NCBI GenBank assembly: GCA_964348185.1
Contig: CAYGBW010000077.1
Location: 1 to 23,877, forward strand
Reading direction: 5' to 3'
DNA length: 23,877 bases
Origin: CAYGBW01 sp964348185
Lineage (GTDB): Bacteria; Desulfobacterota; BSN033; WVXP01
The translations under genes and the position numbers were made by a program. The notes under the pieces are model-generated. The model was not told the origin of the DNA, searched no databases, and was given only the letters and a program-made list of their open reading frames with translations. Below, piece by piece: positions 6,328-14,359 of the stretch. How positions within the stretch are numbered: position 1 is the first letter of the stretch; the number at the start of each line of letters is the position of its first letter.

Positions 6328-7545
6328 TTACTGGCCTGCCTTGATCAGAGCCTGGCTCCAATCAGTGAGGGGAAGGAGACGCCTTGCAGCTGAATCGAAA
6401 TGAAAAAGCCGCCCTCTGGAATCTGACAATCGGGAATTGGTGTCATAACCGATCACACCCGCCAACCCATGGGTATTCAGTGAATGAATGCTTTCGAGTG
6501 CATGGATAAAGCCCTCACGGGTCAACGTCATCCCAGAGCCCTCCAGAGCTTCTGCAACCAGCAGACCGCTGACGTAGCCGAGAACATGATAGCGGGCAAG
6601 GCCATCCGGATCCTTTCGGGGGTAATACTTCTGCGTGTTTCCTCTCATGACGGCGACGCCGGGTACTCTCTCCCACGATTGGGCCAGATAGTCCACCACG
6701 AGGTAGTTGTCCGCCCCTTCGCCAGCCTCGATCAGTATCCCAAGCTCAGCGGTTGACGAGGGGCCCATGAACTGTGGAGACCAAGCCAGGGCCCTGGCTG
6801 ACCCCATGATTTGGGCGGCTTCTCCGGCCGATGTTCCCAGAACAACGTGATCCGCCTGGGCTAACCGCAACCGGTCCACAATAGGGCCGAAATCATCGAT
6901 GTCTTGGCTGTAGCGCTCCTCGCTCACAATCTGAAGTCGGTAGCGGCCGCACGCCCGATGAAAGCCCTCGCGGACCTCCTCGCCCAAGAACCCATCCCGA
7001 TAAAGCAATCCCATCTTGGGATTCACTCCTGGTCTCCTCTTCAGCACATACTCGATAGCCATCGTGATTTGATCGCCATAAGGCATGCCAAGGAAGAACA
7101 GGTTTTTCCTGAAAGTGGAAAAAAGCGATTTTGAAAGGGCTGTGCTCGCTAGGACGGGGATGTCTTCGCTTAGGACCCCTTGATCGATGAGGGTTCGAGT
7201 CGTCGGAGCACCTGAAGTGGAGGCGAAGGCAAAGACCCCTTTCCCCGCCAGCATTCTCCGTGCCGCTGCCACACCGTAGTCCGGTTGCCCTTTACCGTCC
7301 TCGGCAACCAAGATGATGCTCCTCCCGTGAATCCCTCCCATATTGTTAACATGATCGAAAAAGGTTTCAAGGCCATCTTGAAAGTTGCTCCCCATGGAAG
7401 AGGCAGGCCCCGAAAGGGGGGAGACGATGCCAATTCTAACCGTTGAGTTCGTGACACCCCGCTCTGGCTCCTGGGTAAACGCGAGATACGGAATGACCAG
7501 GAACCCGAGAACGCTCCAGCCGACGACGAATTTTCCCCTCACCAT
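6328..7545 (-). CDS. Branched-chain amino acid-type ABC transporter substrate-binding protein
   Basis: A 405-aa type I periplasmic binding protein of the Leu/Ile/Val family (LivJ, Peripla_BP_6). Residues 1 to about 25 form a signal peptide. The mature protein opens with VRIGIVSPLSGPASSMG, the hallmark first strand and ligand loop, then helix GLETFFDHVNNMGGIHGR and the LVAEDG strand. The later ADHVVLG and YHVLGYVSGLLVAEAL elements also fit the fold. Family members bind branched-chain amino acids, amides, urea or aromatic compounds; the ligand cannot be assigned. No LivHMGF permease or ATPase genes adjoin, so this is an orphan receptor that may serve a distant transporter or a sensor. The ATG at 7545 has AAAAGGA about 9 bases upstream. 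Confidence 0.88.
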   Translation of the reverse strand: MVRGKFVVGWSVLGFLVIPYLAFTQEPERGVTNSTVRIGIVSPLSGPASSMGSNFQDGLETFFDHVNNMGGIHGRSIILVAEDGKGQPDYGVAAARRMLAGKGVFAFASTSGAPTTRTLIDQGVLSEDIPVLASTALSKSLFSTFRKNLFFLGMPYGDQITMAIEYVLKRRPGVNPKMGLLYRDGFLGEEVREGFHRACGRYRLQIVSEERYSQDIDDFGPIVDRLRLAQADHVVLGTSAGEAAQIMGSARALAWSPQFMGPSSTAELGILIEAGEGADNYLVVDYLAQSWERVPGVAVMRGNTQKYYPRKDPDGLARYHVLGYVSGLLVAEALEGSGMTLTREGFIHALESIHSLNTHGLAGVIGYDTNSRLSDSRGRLFHFDSAARRLLPLTDWSQALIKAGQ

Positions 7546-7562
7546 AAAGTCAAATCCTTTTG

Positions 7563-7609
7563 AGTCGATACTCTCGACTTGTAAGGAATCCCACCCCCTT
7601 TGAAAGGGG
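7563..7609 (-). other. Two short hairpins in the leader of the binding-protein gene
   Basis: AGTCGA-TACTC-TCGACT (7563-7579) is a perfect 6-bp stem ending a few bases before the ribosome site of the binding-protein gene. CCCCTT-TGA-AAGGGG (7595-7609) is a second 6-bp stem. They could affect translation, but no riboswitch class is recognised and chance is possible. Confidence 0.3.
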
Positions 7610-7684
7610 TTTGCAGTGCAAGAAACGATGGGGCAAAGAGTTTAATGAATCCTCAAGGTAGATCGTCACGGTTCCCGAGTCGAT

Positions 7685-8050
7685 CTATCTTTTCTTCATG
7701 AAATGGGTCCGATAGATGTCTCGATGACGCTTCATTTCATTGAAATGGGGACAGAGACCCAGGCGAGTCCCCCAGAGGTCGTAGTGGGGTTTTCCCTTCC
7801 GGCTGAAATGGATGCTCCGGAGTCCATGTCTCCTCCCCCACCGAATCAATTCGTCGAGAGAATCGGCAAGGACCTTACACATGGGAGCGCCCTTTCTCAA
7901 CTTGAGTCGAGGATAGTCCCTTGGAGCGGACTGAGTAAGAAAGTAAAGCACTTCCGACACACTCCAGGCATCTGTCCCGATCGATACATCGATCGGAGAG
8001 AAACCGTCAACATAGCCTTCTATGATGCCAGGATGGATGGACGATGTCAA
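7685..8050 (-). CDS. DUF4031-like small protein
   Basis: An uncharacterised protein of up to 121 aa. The C-terminal half carries what looks like the DUF4031 pattern: a short strand and helix (MCKVLADSLDELIRWGRRHGL) and the motif PHYDLWGTR near residue 90. Function of that family is unknown to me. The N-terminal 50 residues (IHPGIIEGYVDGFSPIDV...) are not recognised. The longest start is TTG at 8050 with no good ribosome site, and a stop codon lies two codons upstream. A start at the in-frame ATG at about 7882, with AGAAAGGG upstream, would give a 65-aa protein but would cut into the apparent domain. It is followed on the same strand by the binding-protein gene after 139 bases. The true start is uncertain. 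Confidence 0.6.
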   Translation of the reverse strand: MTSSIHPGIIEGYVDGFSPIDVSIGTDAWSVSEVLYFLTQSAPRDYPRLKLRKGAPMCKVLADSLDELIRWGRRHGLRSIHFSRKGKPHYDLWGTRLGLCPHFNEMKRHRDIYRTHFMKKR

Positions 8051-8384
8051 CCATTAATCAGCTGGAGTTTCCTCAGAAGGCAAGCATGTAACCACGCAAC
8101 CAATTGAAATTGAGCTTGTTCTCTGATTGAGCCAGGGCCAAATCCCTTTGCCCTTTTCTCAACTTTTGGTAAATCTAAGACTCCCTCCAGTCCCGCCGAA
8201 GATTTATGGGCAAAAAACGTTCTCAACGCTCAATGGAATCTGGGCGACAGCGTGTTGACTCCTGAGCCGTGATCCCTGACCGTGGAGCGGTCAGGTACGA
8301 GCCCTGATCCTCGGGCGGTTGGGCCACGGGCAAGGTGCCGCGGAAAGCCGTGGTGGAGGGGGAAAAAAATTCTTTAAATTAAAC

Positions 8385-8412
8385 TTGACAATAACGTAAA
8401 TGTTGATATACT
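8385..8412 (+). promoter_or_regulatory. Sigma-70 promoter of the sigma factor gene
   Basis: TTGACA (8385-8390) is followed after 16 bases by TATACT (8407-8412) in an AT-rich setting. The -35 is perfect and the -10 differs from consensus at one base. The start point would be near 8419, about 20 bases before the ATG at 8439. This is the best promoter in the window. Confidence 0.75.
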
Positions 8413-8422
8413 AGAATTGATA

Positions 8423-8433
8423 TGGGGGGTGAT
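8423..8433 (+). promoter_or_regulatory. Extended ribosome binding site of the sigma factor gene
   Basis: GGGGGGTGATC precedes the ATG at 8439 by about 5 bases. GGTGATC continues the usual GGAGG core into the part complementary to the 16S rRNA 3' end (anti-SD GATCACCTCC), with only one mismatch (G for A). This implies strong translation initiation and fixes the start. Confidence 0.6.
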
Positions 8434-8438
8434 CGAAG

Positions 8439-9719
8439 ATGATTGCATACCTAGACAACAACCAGATGTTTATCTATCCGGAATTGCTAAAGCAAGACAA
8501 TACCGAGGGAAACACGGGTTCACCTGTCCACCGTTCTGATCTGGAAGATGAATTTCCGATGGACATGACGACGCCAGATGAAACCGTCATGGCGGATCCC
8601 GATGGGGTAGATTCCTATTTTCCTCCTGAGGAAGAGGAGGAACTCACTGAGGAAGATTTGGATGAGTCTGATCACGATGAGAATATCGCCAGCATTTATC
8701 TCAAGGAGATGAACAAGATTCCCCTCCTCACGAGAAAGAAAGAGATTGAACTCGCGAGAAGAATTCAACAGGGCGAGCGTAGGATTCGCAATCTCATTCT
8801 CCAATGTCCAATTGCGGTGGAGGAAATCAAGCGACTCCAGGAGAAGGCGAAACGAGGGGGGAGCGGAACAGGTTCCGGGGAAGAGATCGTCCGTAGGACA
8901 ATTCGAAAGCTGCCAAAGCTCGTTCAATCTCCCGGGGAAGACGCCCATCGGCTCACGAAGCTGATAGAGGACCTGAAAGAGACAGAGGCCCGCGTAAAGG
9001 CAGCAAAGGCTGAGATGGTTCAAGCCAACCTGAGGCTTGTCGTCAGTATTGTCAAGGTTTATGTCAATCGAGGTCTTTCATTTCTGGATCTGATCCAGGA
9101 AGGAAACATGGGGTTAATGAAGGCTGTATCGAAGTACGATTACAGGAAGGGGTTCAAGTTCAGCACTTACGCCTCCTGGTGGATCAGGCAGGCAATCACC
9201 AGAGCCCTGGCCGATAAATCCAGAACCATCCGCATCCCCAATCATATGCTGGAGACGAGGAGTAAGACCATCAAGGCGTTCCATCAATTAATCAAGGAAC
9301 TCGGCAGAGAGCCCCTGCCTGACGAGATCGCAAAGCGTTCGGGGATCTCTCTCAACAACGTACTAAAGGTCATGTATCTGATTCAGGAGTCGGTTTCCCT
9401 GGAAACTCCGGTGGGAGAGGACGGAAGTAAACTGCAGGACCTGATCGGGAATGAGGAGAGTCAGAGTTTCAATGATGACATCATCGAGAACATGGATGTA
9501 GCAAAAAGGATCCGGAACCTTCTGGCCCTTCTGAGCTCGAGAGAGGAACAGATTCTTCGACTTCGGTTTGGAATCGGCATGCCCTCTGGCTACACGCTTG
9601 AAGAGATCGGGAAGTGGTTCGGCATATCCCGTGAGCGAGTTCGCCAAATCGAGGAAAGGGCGATCAGGAAGCTAAGGTATCCAGCTCAGCCCGTGTCAAG
9701 CGAAGCAGGGACCGGGTAG
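8439..9719 (+). CDS. RpoD-family (sigma-70 group 1/2) RNA polymerase sigma factor
   Basis: A 426-aa sigma-70 family factor. Residues 1-80 are very acidic, unlike a full region 1.1. Region 1.2 follows at about 82-115 (IASIYLKEMNKIPLLTRKKEIELARRI). A shortened non-conserved insert occupies about 120-190. Region 2 is at about 195-265, including DLIQEGNMGLMKAV and the -10 recognition helix FSTYASWWIRQAITRALAD. Region 3 is at about 275-345. Region 4 is at about 357-413, with the -35 helix-turn-helix LEEIGKWFGISRERVRQIEERAIRKL. All core-binding and promoter-recognition segments are present. It is shorter than a typical proteobacterial RpoD (about 600 aa), and no dnaG or rpsU adjoins, so it may be an RpoD paralogue (group 2). 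A primary sigma with a short insert cannot be excluded. Confidence 0.92.
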   Translation: MIAYLDNNQMFIYPELLKQDNTEGNTGSPVHRSDLEDEFPMDMTTPDETVMADPDGVDSYFPPEEEEELTEEDLDESDHDENIASIYLKEMNKIPLLTRKKEIELARRIQQGERRIRNLILQCPIAVEEIKRLQEKAKRGGSGTGSGEEIVRRTIRKLPKLVQSPGEDAHRLTKLIEDLKETEARVKAAKAEMVQANLRLVVSIVKVYVNRGLSFLDLIQEGNMGLMKAVSKYDYRKGFKFSTYASWWIRQAITRALADKSRTIRIPNHMLETRSKTIKAFHQLIKELGREPLPDEIAKRSGISLNNVLKVMYLIQESVSLETPVGEDGSKLQDLIGNEESQSFNDDIIENMDVAKRIRNLLALLSSREEQILRLRFGIGMPSGYTLEEIGKWFGISRERVRQIEERAIRKLRYPAQPVSSEAGTG

Positions 9720-9735
9720 CCTTACCCGGCCCTGC
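9705..9735 (+). terminator. Strong hairpin over the sigma factor stop codon
   Basis: GCAGGG (9705-9710) pairs with CCCTGC (9730-9735), and CCGGGTA (9712-9718) pairs with TACCCGG (9723-9729), with one bulged A at 9711 and a 4-base loop. That is 13 paired bases. The stop codon TAG (9717-9719) lies at the tip of the left arm. No T run follows, so it may be a terminator without a U tract or an mRNA-stabilising 3' structure. Confidence 0.5.
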
Positions 9736-9889
9736 ACATCAATTCGAAACAACCTCCCTCTTGACAGCGCAGTCTGTTCGACCCAAAGGGTTCTGTATAA
9801 CCCCAGACCGGACCGGCGAGGTCTCACCCTCTCCTTTCCTGGCCAACCGAAGGGGGATGGCGCCGTGCGTTTCTTCTTGGAGAATTCAT

Positions 9890-9918
9890 TTGACACCGTG
9901 AAGGGGGGAGAGTAACAT
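9890..9918 (+). promoter_or_regulatory. Candidate sigma-70 promoter of the ABC/lipocalin operon
   Basis: TTGACA (9890-9895), a 17-base spacer and TAACAT (9913-9918) precede the ATPase gene. The start point would be near 9925, giving a leader of about 75 bases. The -35 is perfect and the -10 has four of six matches. Confidence 0.5.
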
Positions 9919-10000
9919 TTCGAACAAACCGTGTCCTCGCGCTCTTTGAGCCATTGGACTGGCGGATTCAGGATTTACGGCTGGCCATTATTCAAATCCC

Positions 10001-10693
10001 GTGGAAACCTTGATAAAACTCGTCGATGTCACCAAGATCTATGAGGAAGGGAGCCAGAACGTGGTGGCCCTTGACGGGGTGAGTCTCGACGTTCCCCGAG
10101 GGCAGTTTCTAGCGGTGAGGGGACCCAGTGGCTGTGGTAAGAGCACCCTCATAAACCCTCTCGGAGGTCTCGACGCTCCCACCAGGGGTCGGATCATCGT
10201 CGATCAGGTTTATCTGGGCGATATGGATGATACCCAGCTGACCCGGTTCAGAAGAGACCGAGTGGGAATCGTTTTTCAGTTCTTCAACTTGATTCCCATA
10301 CTCAGCGTCCGAGAGAATGTGGCTCTCCCCTTCCTGATCAGGGGCAAGCCGATCAAAGAGGCCAATGAGCGGGCTACAGAGCTTCTCCGGATGGTAGGGC
10401 TTTTGGAACGTCAGCACCACCACCCTCACGAAGTCTCCGGTGGAGAGATGCAGCGGGTCGCCATTGCAAGGGCGCTGATCAACGATCCAGACATCATCCT
10501 GGCCGATGAGCCGACGGGTAACCTCGACTCCAGAACGGGCAAGAGAATCCTGGAGGTCCTCTTCCGGTTGAAGTCCGATCTCAAGAAAACCATTATCCTG
10601 GCCACCCACAGTCCCGACGCATCACAGTTCGTCGATCGTGAAGTTCACATGCGTGATGGACGGTTCCGTGAAGAAGGAGAGAACGCCCCTTGA
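10001..10693 (+). CDS. ABC transporter ATP-binding protein (LolD/MacB/AttE type)
   Basis: A 230-aa ATPase of the MacB/LolD branch that powers FtsX-like permeases. Walker A is GPSGCGKST (41-49), the Q-loop Gln is 93 (FQFFNL), the signature is VSGGE (145-149), Walker B is IILADE (165-170) with PTGNLD after it, and the switch His is 203 (ATHS). All catalytic residues are intact. The start is GTG at 10001 with no clear ribosome site; an in-frame TTG at 10010 is an alternative. Its TGA stop overlaps the TTG start of the permease (TTGA), indicating translational coupling. With the permease and secreted protein it forms an att-like export or lipid-handling module. LolD itself is less likely because no lolC/E pair or lolA is present. 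Confidence 0.9.
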   Translation: METLIKLVDVTKIYEEGSQNVVALDGVSLDVPRGQFLAVRGPSGCGKSTLINPLGGLDAPTRGRIIVDQVYLGDMDDTQLTRFRRDRVGIVFQFFNLIPILSVRENVALPFLIRGKPIKEANERATELLRMVGLLERQHHHPHEVSGGEMQRVAIARALINDPDIILADEPTGNLDSRTGKRILEVLFRLKSDLKKTIILATHSPDASQFVDREVHMRDGRFREEGENAP

Positions 10694-13248
10694 TCCATCT
10701 CGTCCGTCTTTTCTCTCTTCGCCATTTCTACCTAGAAAAATGGAGATCTGGGTTGACGATTGTTGGCATCGCGTTGGGGGTCGCGGTCTTCATCAGCATT
10801 CGGATCTCCATCAACAGTGCCCTAGACGCGTTCAAAACCACGGTCGATCACGTGGCCGGAAGGACTCATCTTGAGATCGCCTCCCCTGGCAAGGGCTTTG
10901 ACGAAAATCTCTTCCTTCAGGTGAGAGGGGTCGAGGGGATTCTGGCGGCGACTCCACTGGTTCAGTATGTGGCTCAATGCGAACAACCGATCAACGAGCC
11001 CCTCCTTGTTCTTGGGGTCGACGTTTTCAGCGATCGACAGCTTCGGGCCTATCGATTCCAAGGAAGAGACGATAGCGGGAATCTCCTCCAGTTTCTCCTC
11101 GAACCCAGAGCCATCGCCATCACCCGCACGTTTGCCGAAAGGTTTGGATTGGGCCAAGGGTCCCCATTGAATCTCCTCATTGGGTCGAAAGAGGTCTCCT
11201 TCATCATCCGGGGAATCATGGAGGAAGAGGGACCTGCCAAAGCCCTAGGCGGAAATTTCGCCATCCTCGATATTGCCCATGCACAGGAGGTCTTCGGCAA
11301 GGTGGGTCTCTTGGACGGAATCCATTTGATCCTCAGCCCTCGGGCACGCCCGGAGGGGGTTGCTGACGCCCTGAGAAAAATCCTTCCCCCCCAGCTGACG
11401 GTTCGCCGACCCCAGATCCGAAACAATCAAGTGGAAAAAATGATTGGGGCCTTCAAGCTGAATCTGACGGCCCTGAGCTTCGTCTCCCTATTTGTGGGCA
11501 TGTTTCTGATCTATAATTCCATGTCCATTTCGGTGATTCGCAGACGGCGGGAAATCGGTATTCTCAGGAGTCTCGGTGTTTCTGAAAAGACGACGCTCCT
11601 CTTGTTTCTCTCCGAGGGCGCCATCCTCGGTTTTCTTGGAGGGATCTTGGGCATAGCAATCGGGTTGATCATGGCCAAGTTCACTCTTGCTTCTGTCTCA
11701 AAGACGGTCACTGCCCTGTATATTTTGGTTAAAGCTGAACAGCTGACGATCTCGTCATCAACCTTGGTTCTGGGAGTCGTGATTTCGGTCTTGGTTTCCC
11801 TTGCATCGGCGGCAGGCCCGGCCAGGGAGGCGGCCGGAACCAGGCCACGAGAGGCCCTGTCTCTTGCCCACCTTGAACGGAAGGTATCGGTGCACGCCGG
11901 AAAGCTTCTCTGCCTAGGGCTTGGCGCCCTGTTTCTCGCCCTGATATTTGGGCTCCAGAAGCCCATCCTGGGCAAGCCTATCTTCGGGTTTGCCTCGGCC
12001 TTTCTCATTCTGGTTGGATTCTCGCTCATCACTCCTGCTGGAACGCGTTGGCTCAACACGCTCCTCAGACCTGCGATGGAAAGGCTTTTTGGGACTGAGG
12101 GTCGGTTGGCCAGTCATTATCTGAAAGACTCCCTCACACGGACGGCAATCACGATTGCCGCTTTGATGACGTCCCTGGCCATGCTCATCAGTATTTCCCT
12201 CATGATCCTCAGTTTCAGGAAAACGGTGGAGATCTGGGTCGGTCAGGCCATCACAGCCGACATCATTCTCACCCCGGCAACGTTTGCTGTCTCAGGCTGG
12301 GATTCTTTCGTGCCTTCGGAAGTGACCCGCTATGCAAAGAGACATCCCGATGTGAAAGCCGTCGATCGCATTCATGTATCTGAGATGGAATATCAGGGTC
12401 GACCCGTTCTCCTTTGGGCGGCGACAACGCCCGTTTTGCTTCACCAGAGTCGGCTCAGATTCGTTCGAGGAAAGGAGGCGGAAATCATCGAAAAGGTCAC
12501 GAAGGGGGAGGAAGTAATCGTCTCCGAAACCTTTTCCTTGAAGTTTGGGATCCGAGAAGGTCAAGACATTCTGGTCCAGACTCCACAGGGACCGAAGACC
12601 TTCGCGATTGCCGGAGTATTCTATGACTATACCACGGAAAACGGGATGATCATCATCGACATCGATCGATACCAAGAAATCTGGAATGACTCCCGCATCA
12701 ATCGGACAGCCCTCTTTCTGAGAGATCCTTCTCGTCTGGAGGAGGTCAGAAAGGAGATGGGTGACCGTTTTTCCGGCAAGTACCAGATCCTGGCGGTTTC
12801 CAACCGAGAACTCAGGGATGAAATCCTTCATATCTTCGACCAGACCTTTTCAATCGCCCACGCCCTGAAGGTGATCGCTTTCGTCGTGGCGATTCTCGGA
12901 ATCGTCAATTCCATGCTCGCTCTGGTGATCGAGAGGGAAAGGGACTTCGGGATTCTGCGGGCTATTGGGACCTTCAAAAAACAGATCCAAAAGATGACGT
13001 TGCTCGAAGCCCAGCTTATGGGCATGGTGAGCTTTTCCCTTGGGACGGTGAGCGGCATACTTCTCTCCCTGGTCCTCATTTACGTCATCAACAAACAGTC
13101 CTTTGGCTGGACTATCCAGTTCTTCCCGGTGCCTTCGGTTTTTATCCAATCTCTGGTGCTTGTGGTTCTTGCCGCTTTTCTTGCCGGTCTCATCCCGGCT
13201 CATACAGCGACCAAGAAACGGGTGGCCGAGTCGGTGAAGATGGAGTGA
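10690..13248 (+). CDS. FtsX-like ABC permease, duplicated (about 10 membrane segments)
   Basis: An 852-aa permease of the FtsX/MacB superfamily. A first membrane helix (about 20-40) is followed by a large periplasmic MacB-core domain (about 45-250). The first FtsX domain covers about 255-380 (MSISVIRRRREIGILRSLGVS is the typical cytoplasmic loop). A central hydrophobic pair lies at about 402-448 and a further helix at about 478-505. A second periplasmic domain extends to about 720. The second FtsX domain is at about 725-840, with IERERDFGILRAIGT repeating the cytoplasmic-loop motif. This duplicated plan is typical of permeases that act as one polypeptide. The TTG start overlaps the ATPase stop, and its TGA overlaps a GTG at 13245 of the next frame. 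Likely role: mechanotransmission or extraction of a lipid or hydrophobic compound across the periplasm. Substrate unknown. Confidence 0.92.
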   Translation: MIHLVRLFSLRHFYLEKWRSGLTIVGIALGVAVFISIRISINSALDAFKTTVDHVAGRTHLEIASPGKGFDENLFLQVRGVEGILAATPLVQYVAQCEQPINEPLLVLGVDVFSDRQLRAYRFQGRDDSGNLLQFLLEPRAIAITRTFAERFGLGQGSPLNLLIGSKEVSFIIRGIMEEEGPAKALGGNFAILDIAHAQEVFGKVGLLDGIHLILSPRARPEGVADALRKILPPQLTVRRPQIRNNQVEKMIGAFKLNLTALSFVSLFVGMFLIYNSMSISVIRRRREIGILRSLGVSEKTTLLLFLSEGAILGFLGGILGIAIGLIMAKFTLASVSKTVTALYILVKAEQLTISSSTLVLGVVISVLVSLASAAGPAREAAGTRPREALSLAHLERKVSVHAGKLLCLGLGALFLALIFGLQKPILGKPIFGFASAFLILVGFSLITPAGTRWLNTLLRPAMERLFGTEGRLASHYLKDSLTRTAITIAALMTSLAMLISISLMILSFRKTVEIWVGQAITADIILTPATFAVSGWDSFVPSEVTRYAKRHPDVKAVDRIHVSEMEYQGRPVLLWAATTPVLLHQSRLRFVRGKEAEIIEKVTKGEEVIVSETFSLKFGIREGQDILVQTPQGPKTFAIAGVFYDYTTENGMIIIDIDRYQEIWNDSRINRTALFLRDPSRLEEVRKEMGDRFSGKYQILAVSNRELRDEILHIFDQTFSIAHALKVIAFVVAILGIVNSMLALVIERERDFGILRAIGTFKKQIQKMTLLEAQLMGMVSFSLGTVSGILLSLVLIYVINKQSFGWTIQFFPVPSVFIQSLVLVVLAAFLAGLIPAHTATKKRVAESVKME

Positions 13249-13256
13249 GGGAGACG

Positions 13257-14354
13257 ATGGATCGGAAAAGGCTGTGCCTGTTATGGCTGTGCTTCACCTT
13301 CTGGGCCAGGCCTGTTGCCGTGGCCGACGAATTTGAACAAGCCCTGCCGGGAAGGGCCTTCTCTTTTCCCAGGGACCATTATTCCCATCCTGCATTCCAA
13401 ACGGAGTGGTGGTACTATACCGGCCATGTTCGATCTCTCGATCGAAGATCCTTTGGCTACCAGCTCACGTTCTTTAGAAGGGCTTTACAACGGCAAAGAT
13501 CGGAAAAATCCAGGTGGGCGCTCAATACCATCTATTTCGCCCACTTCGCTCTGACCGATGAGAACAAGAAGACCTTTACCTTTCGGGAGAGAATCAGCCG
13601 GGGAGCCCTCGGACAGGCGGGCGCGAAAACGGATCAACTCAGTGTGTGGGTAGAAGACTGGTCTCTCAAAGGAATCGGTGCAGACCACCTGCTCAAGGCT
13701 TCGGACCCCTCCATGTCCATTCGGTTTCGTCTGACCCCGCTGAAGCCGCCCGTCATCAATGGAATCGATGGGGTAAGCCAGAAAGCAGAGGGCCTGGGCT
13801 ATGCCTCTCATTACTATTCCTTGACCCGAATGAGGACCCAGGGTGAATTAACTCTCAAGGGAAAGGTTCTGACCATAGACGGCCTGAGCTGGATGGACCA
13901 CGAATTTGGATCGAACCCGTTGCGAGACGATCAGGTGGGATGGGACTGGTTCAGTATTCAACTGGAGAACAATATCGAACTGATGCTCTACGTCATTCGA
14001 CACAGGGACGGAGAACCTGACCCCTATTCCAGCGGAACCCTGACTTACCCCGACGGCACCTCGCGGCATCTTCGCCTGAAGGAATTCGAAATCCAGGTCC
14101 TGGAAACCTGGAGAAGCAGAAAAACCGGGGCAACCTACCCTGCCAGATGGAGAATTCGGATCCCCCAATCGGGGATCGACCTCACGGTGACTCCAACCGT
14201 GGCTGACCAGGAACTCAACACCCAGGAGTCTACCCGAGTCGCCTACTGGGAAGGGAGTGTGAGAGTAATGGGCAGCTATGAAGGAAAGGTGGCGTCCGGA
14301 GTCGGGTACGTGGAGTTGACAGGGTATGCCCAGCCGCTTGACTGGGGGATCTGA
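13257..14354 (+). CDS. Secreted lipocalin-like / CrtC-AttH family protein
   Basis: A 365-aa exported protein of the lipocalin-like CrtC/AttH family (also annotated as carotenoid 1,2-hydratase). Residues 1-23 form a signal peptide with AVA/D cleavage. The family hallmark TEWWYYTGH is at about 49-57. FGYQLTFFR, WMDHEFGS and the GWDWFSIQLENN strand follow, all typical. True CrtC hydratases sit among carotenoid genes, but none are present; here the gene directly follows an ATPase and FtsX permease, as attH does. The likely job is therefore a periplasmic carrier or handler of a hydrophobic ligand for that transporter. I chose the ATG at 13257 because GAGGGAG lies just upstream. The GTG at 13245 overlaps the permease stop. 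The stop is 5 bases from the convergent CBS gene. Confidence 0.9.
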   Translation: MDRKRLCLLWLCFTFWARPVAVADEFEQALPGRAFSFPRDHYSHPAFQTEWWYYTGHVRSLDRRSFGYQLTFFRRALQRQRSEKSRWALNTIYFAHFALTDENKKTFTFRERISRGALGQAGAKTDQLSVWVEDWSLKGIGADHLLKASDPSMSIRFRLTPLKPPVINGIDGVSQKAEGLGYASHYYSLTRMRTQGELTLKGKVLTIDGLSWMDHEFGSNPLRDDQVGWDWFSIQLENNIELMLYVIRHRDGEPDPYSSGTLTYPDGTSRHLRLKEFEIQVLETWRSRKTGATYPARWRIRIPQSGIDLTVTPTVADQELNTQESTRVAYWEGSVRVMGSYEGKVASGVGYVELTGYAQPLDWGI

Positions 14355-14359
14355 ATCGA

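Larger units (their letters stand above)
8051..8438. other. Gap upstream of sigma factor gene
   Basis: About 390 bases without a gene. CCTGACCG-TGGAG-CGGTCAGG (8275-8295) is a perfect 8-bp hairpin with a 5-base loop. A second imperfect CCACGG/CCGTGG pairing lies at about 8326-8354. Neither is followed by a T run on the plus strand; an A run follows the second. The right end holds the sigma-factor promoter. Confidence 0.5.

Noticed and set aside
8275..8295. Hairpin as terminator or riboswitch ahead of the sigma gene
   Set aside because: It lies upstream of the predicted promoter, has no T run, and matches no riboswitch class I know.
9764..9800. Promoter TTGACA...TATAAC after the sigma factor gene
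   Set aside because: The two boxes are nearly 30 bases apart, too far for a sigma-70 promoter. The pair at 9890-9918 is better.
13257..14354. Carotenoid 1,2-hydratase (crtC) as a functional name
   Set aside because: The fold motif fits, but no carotenoid gene is present and the ABC neighbours point to an AttH-like role. The name is kept only as family membership.
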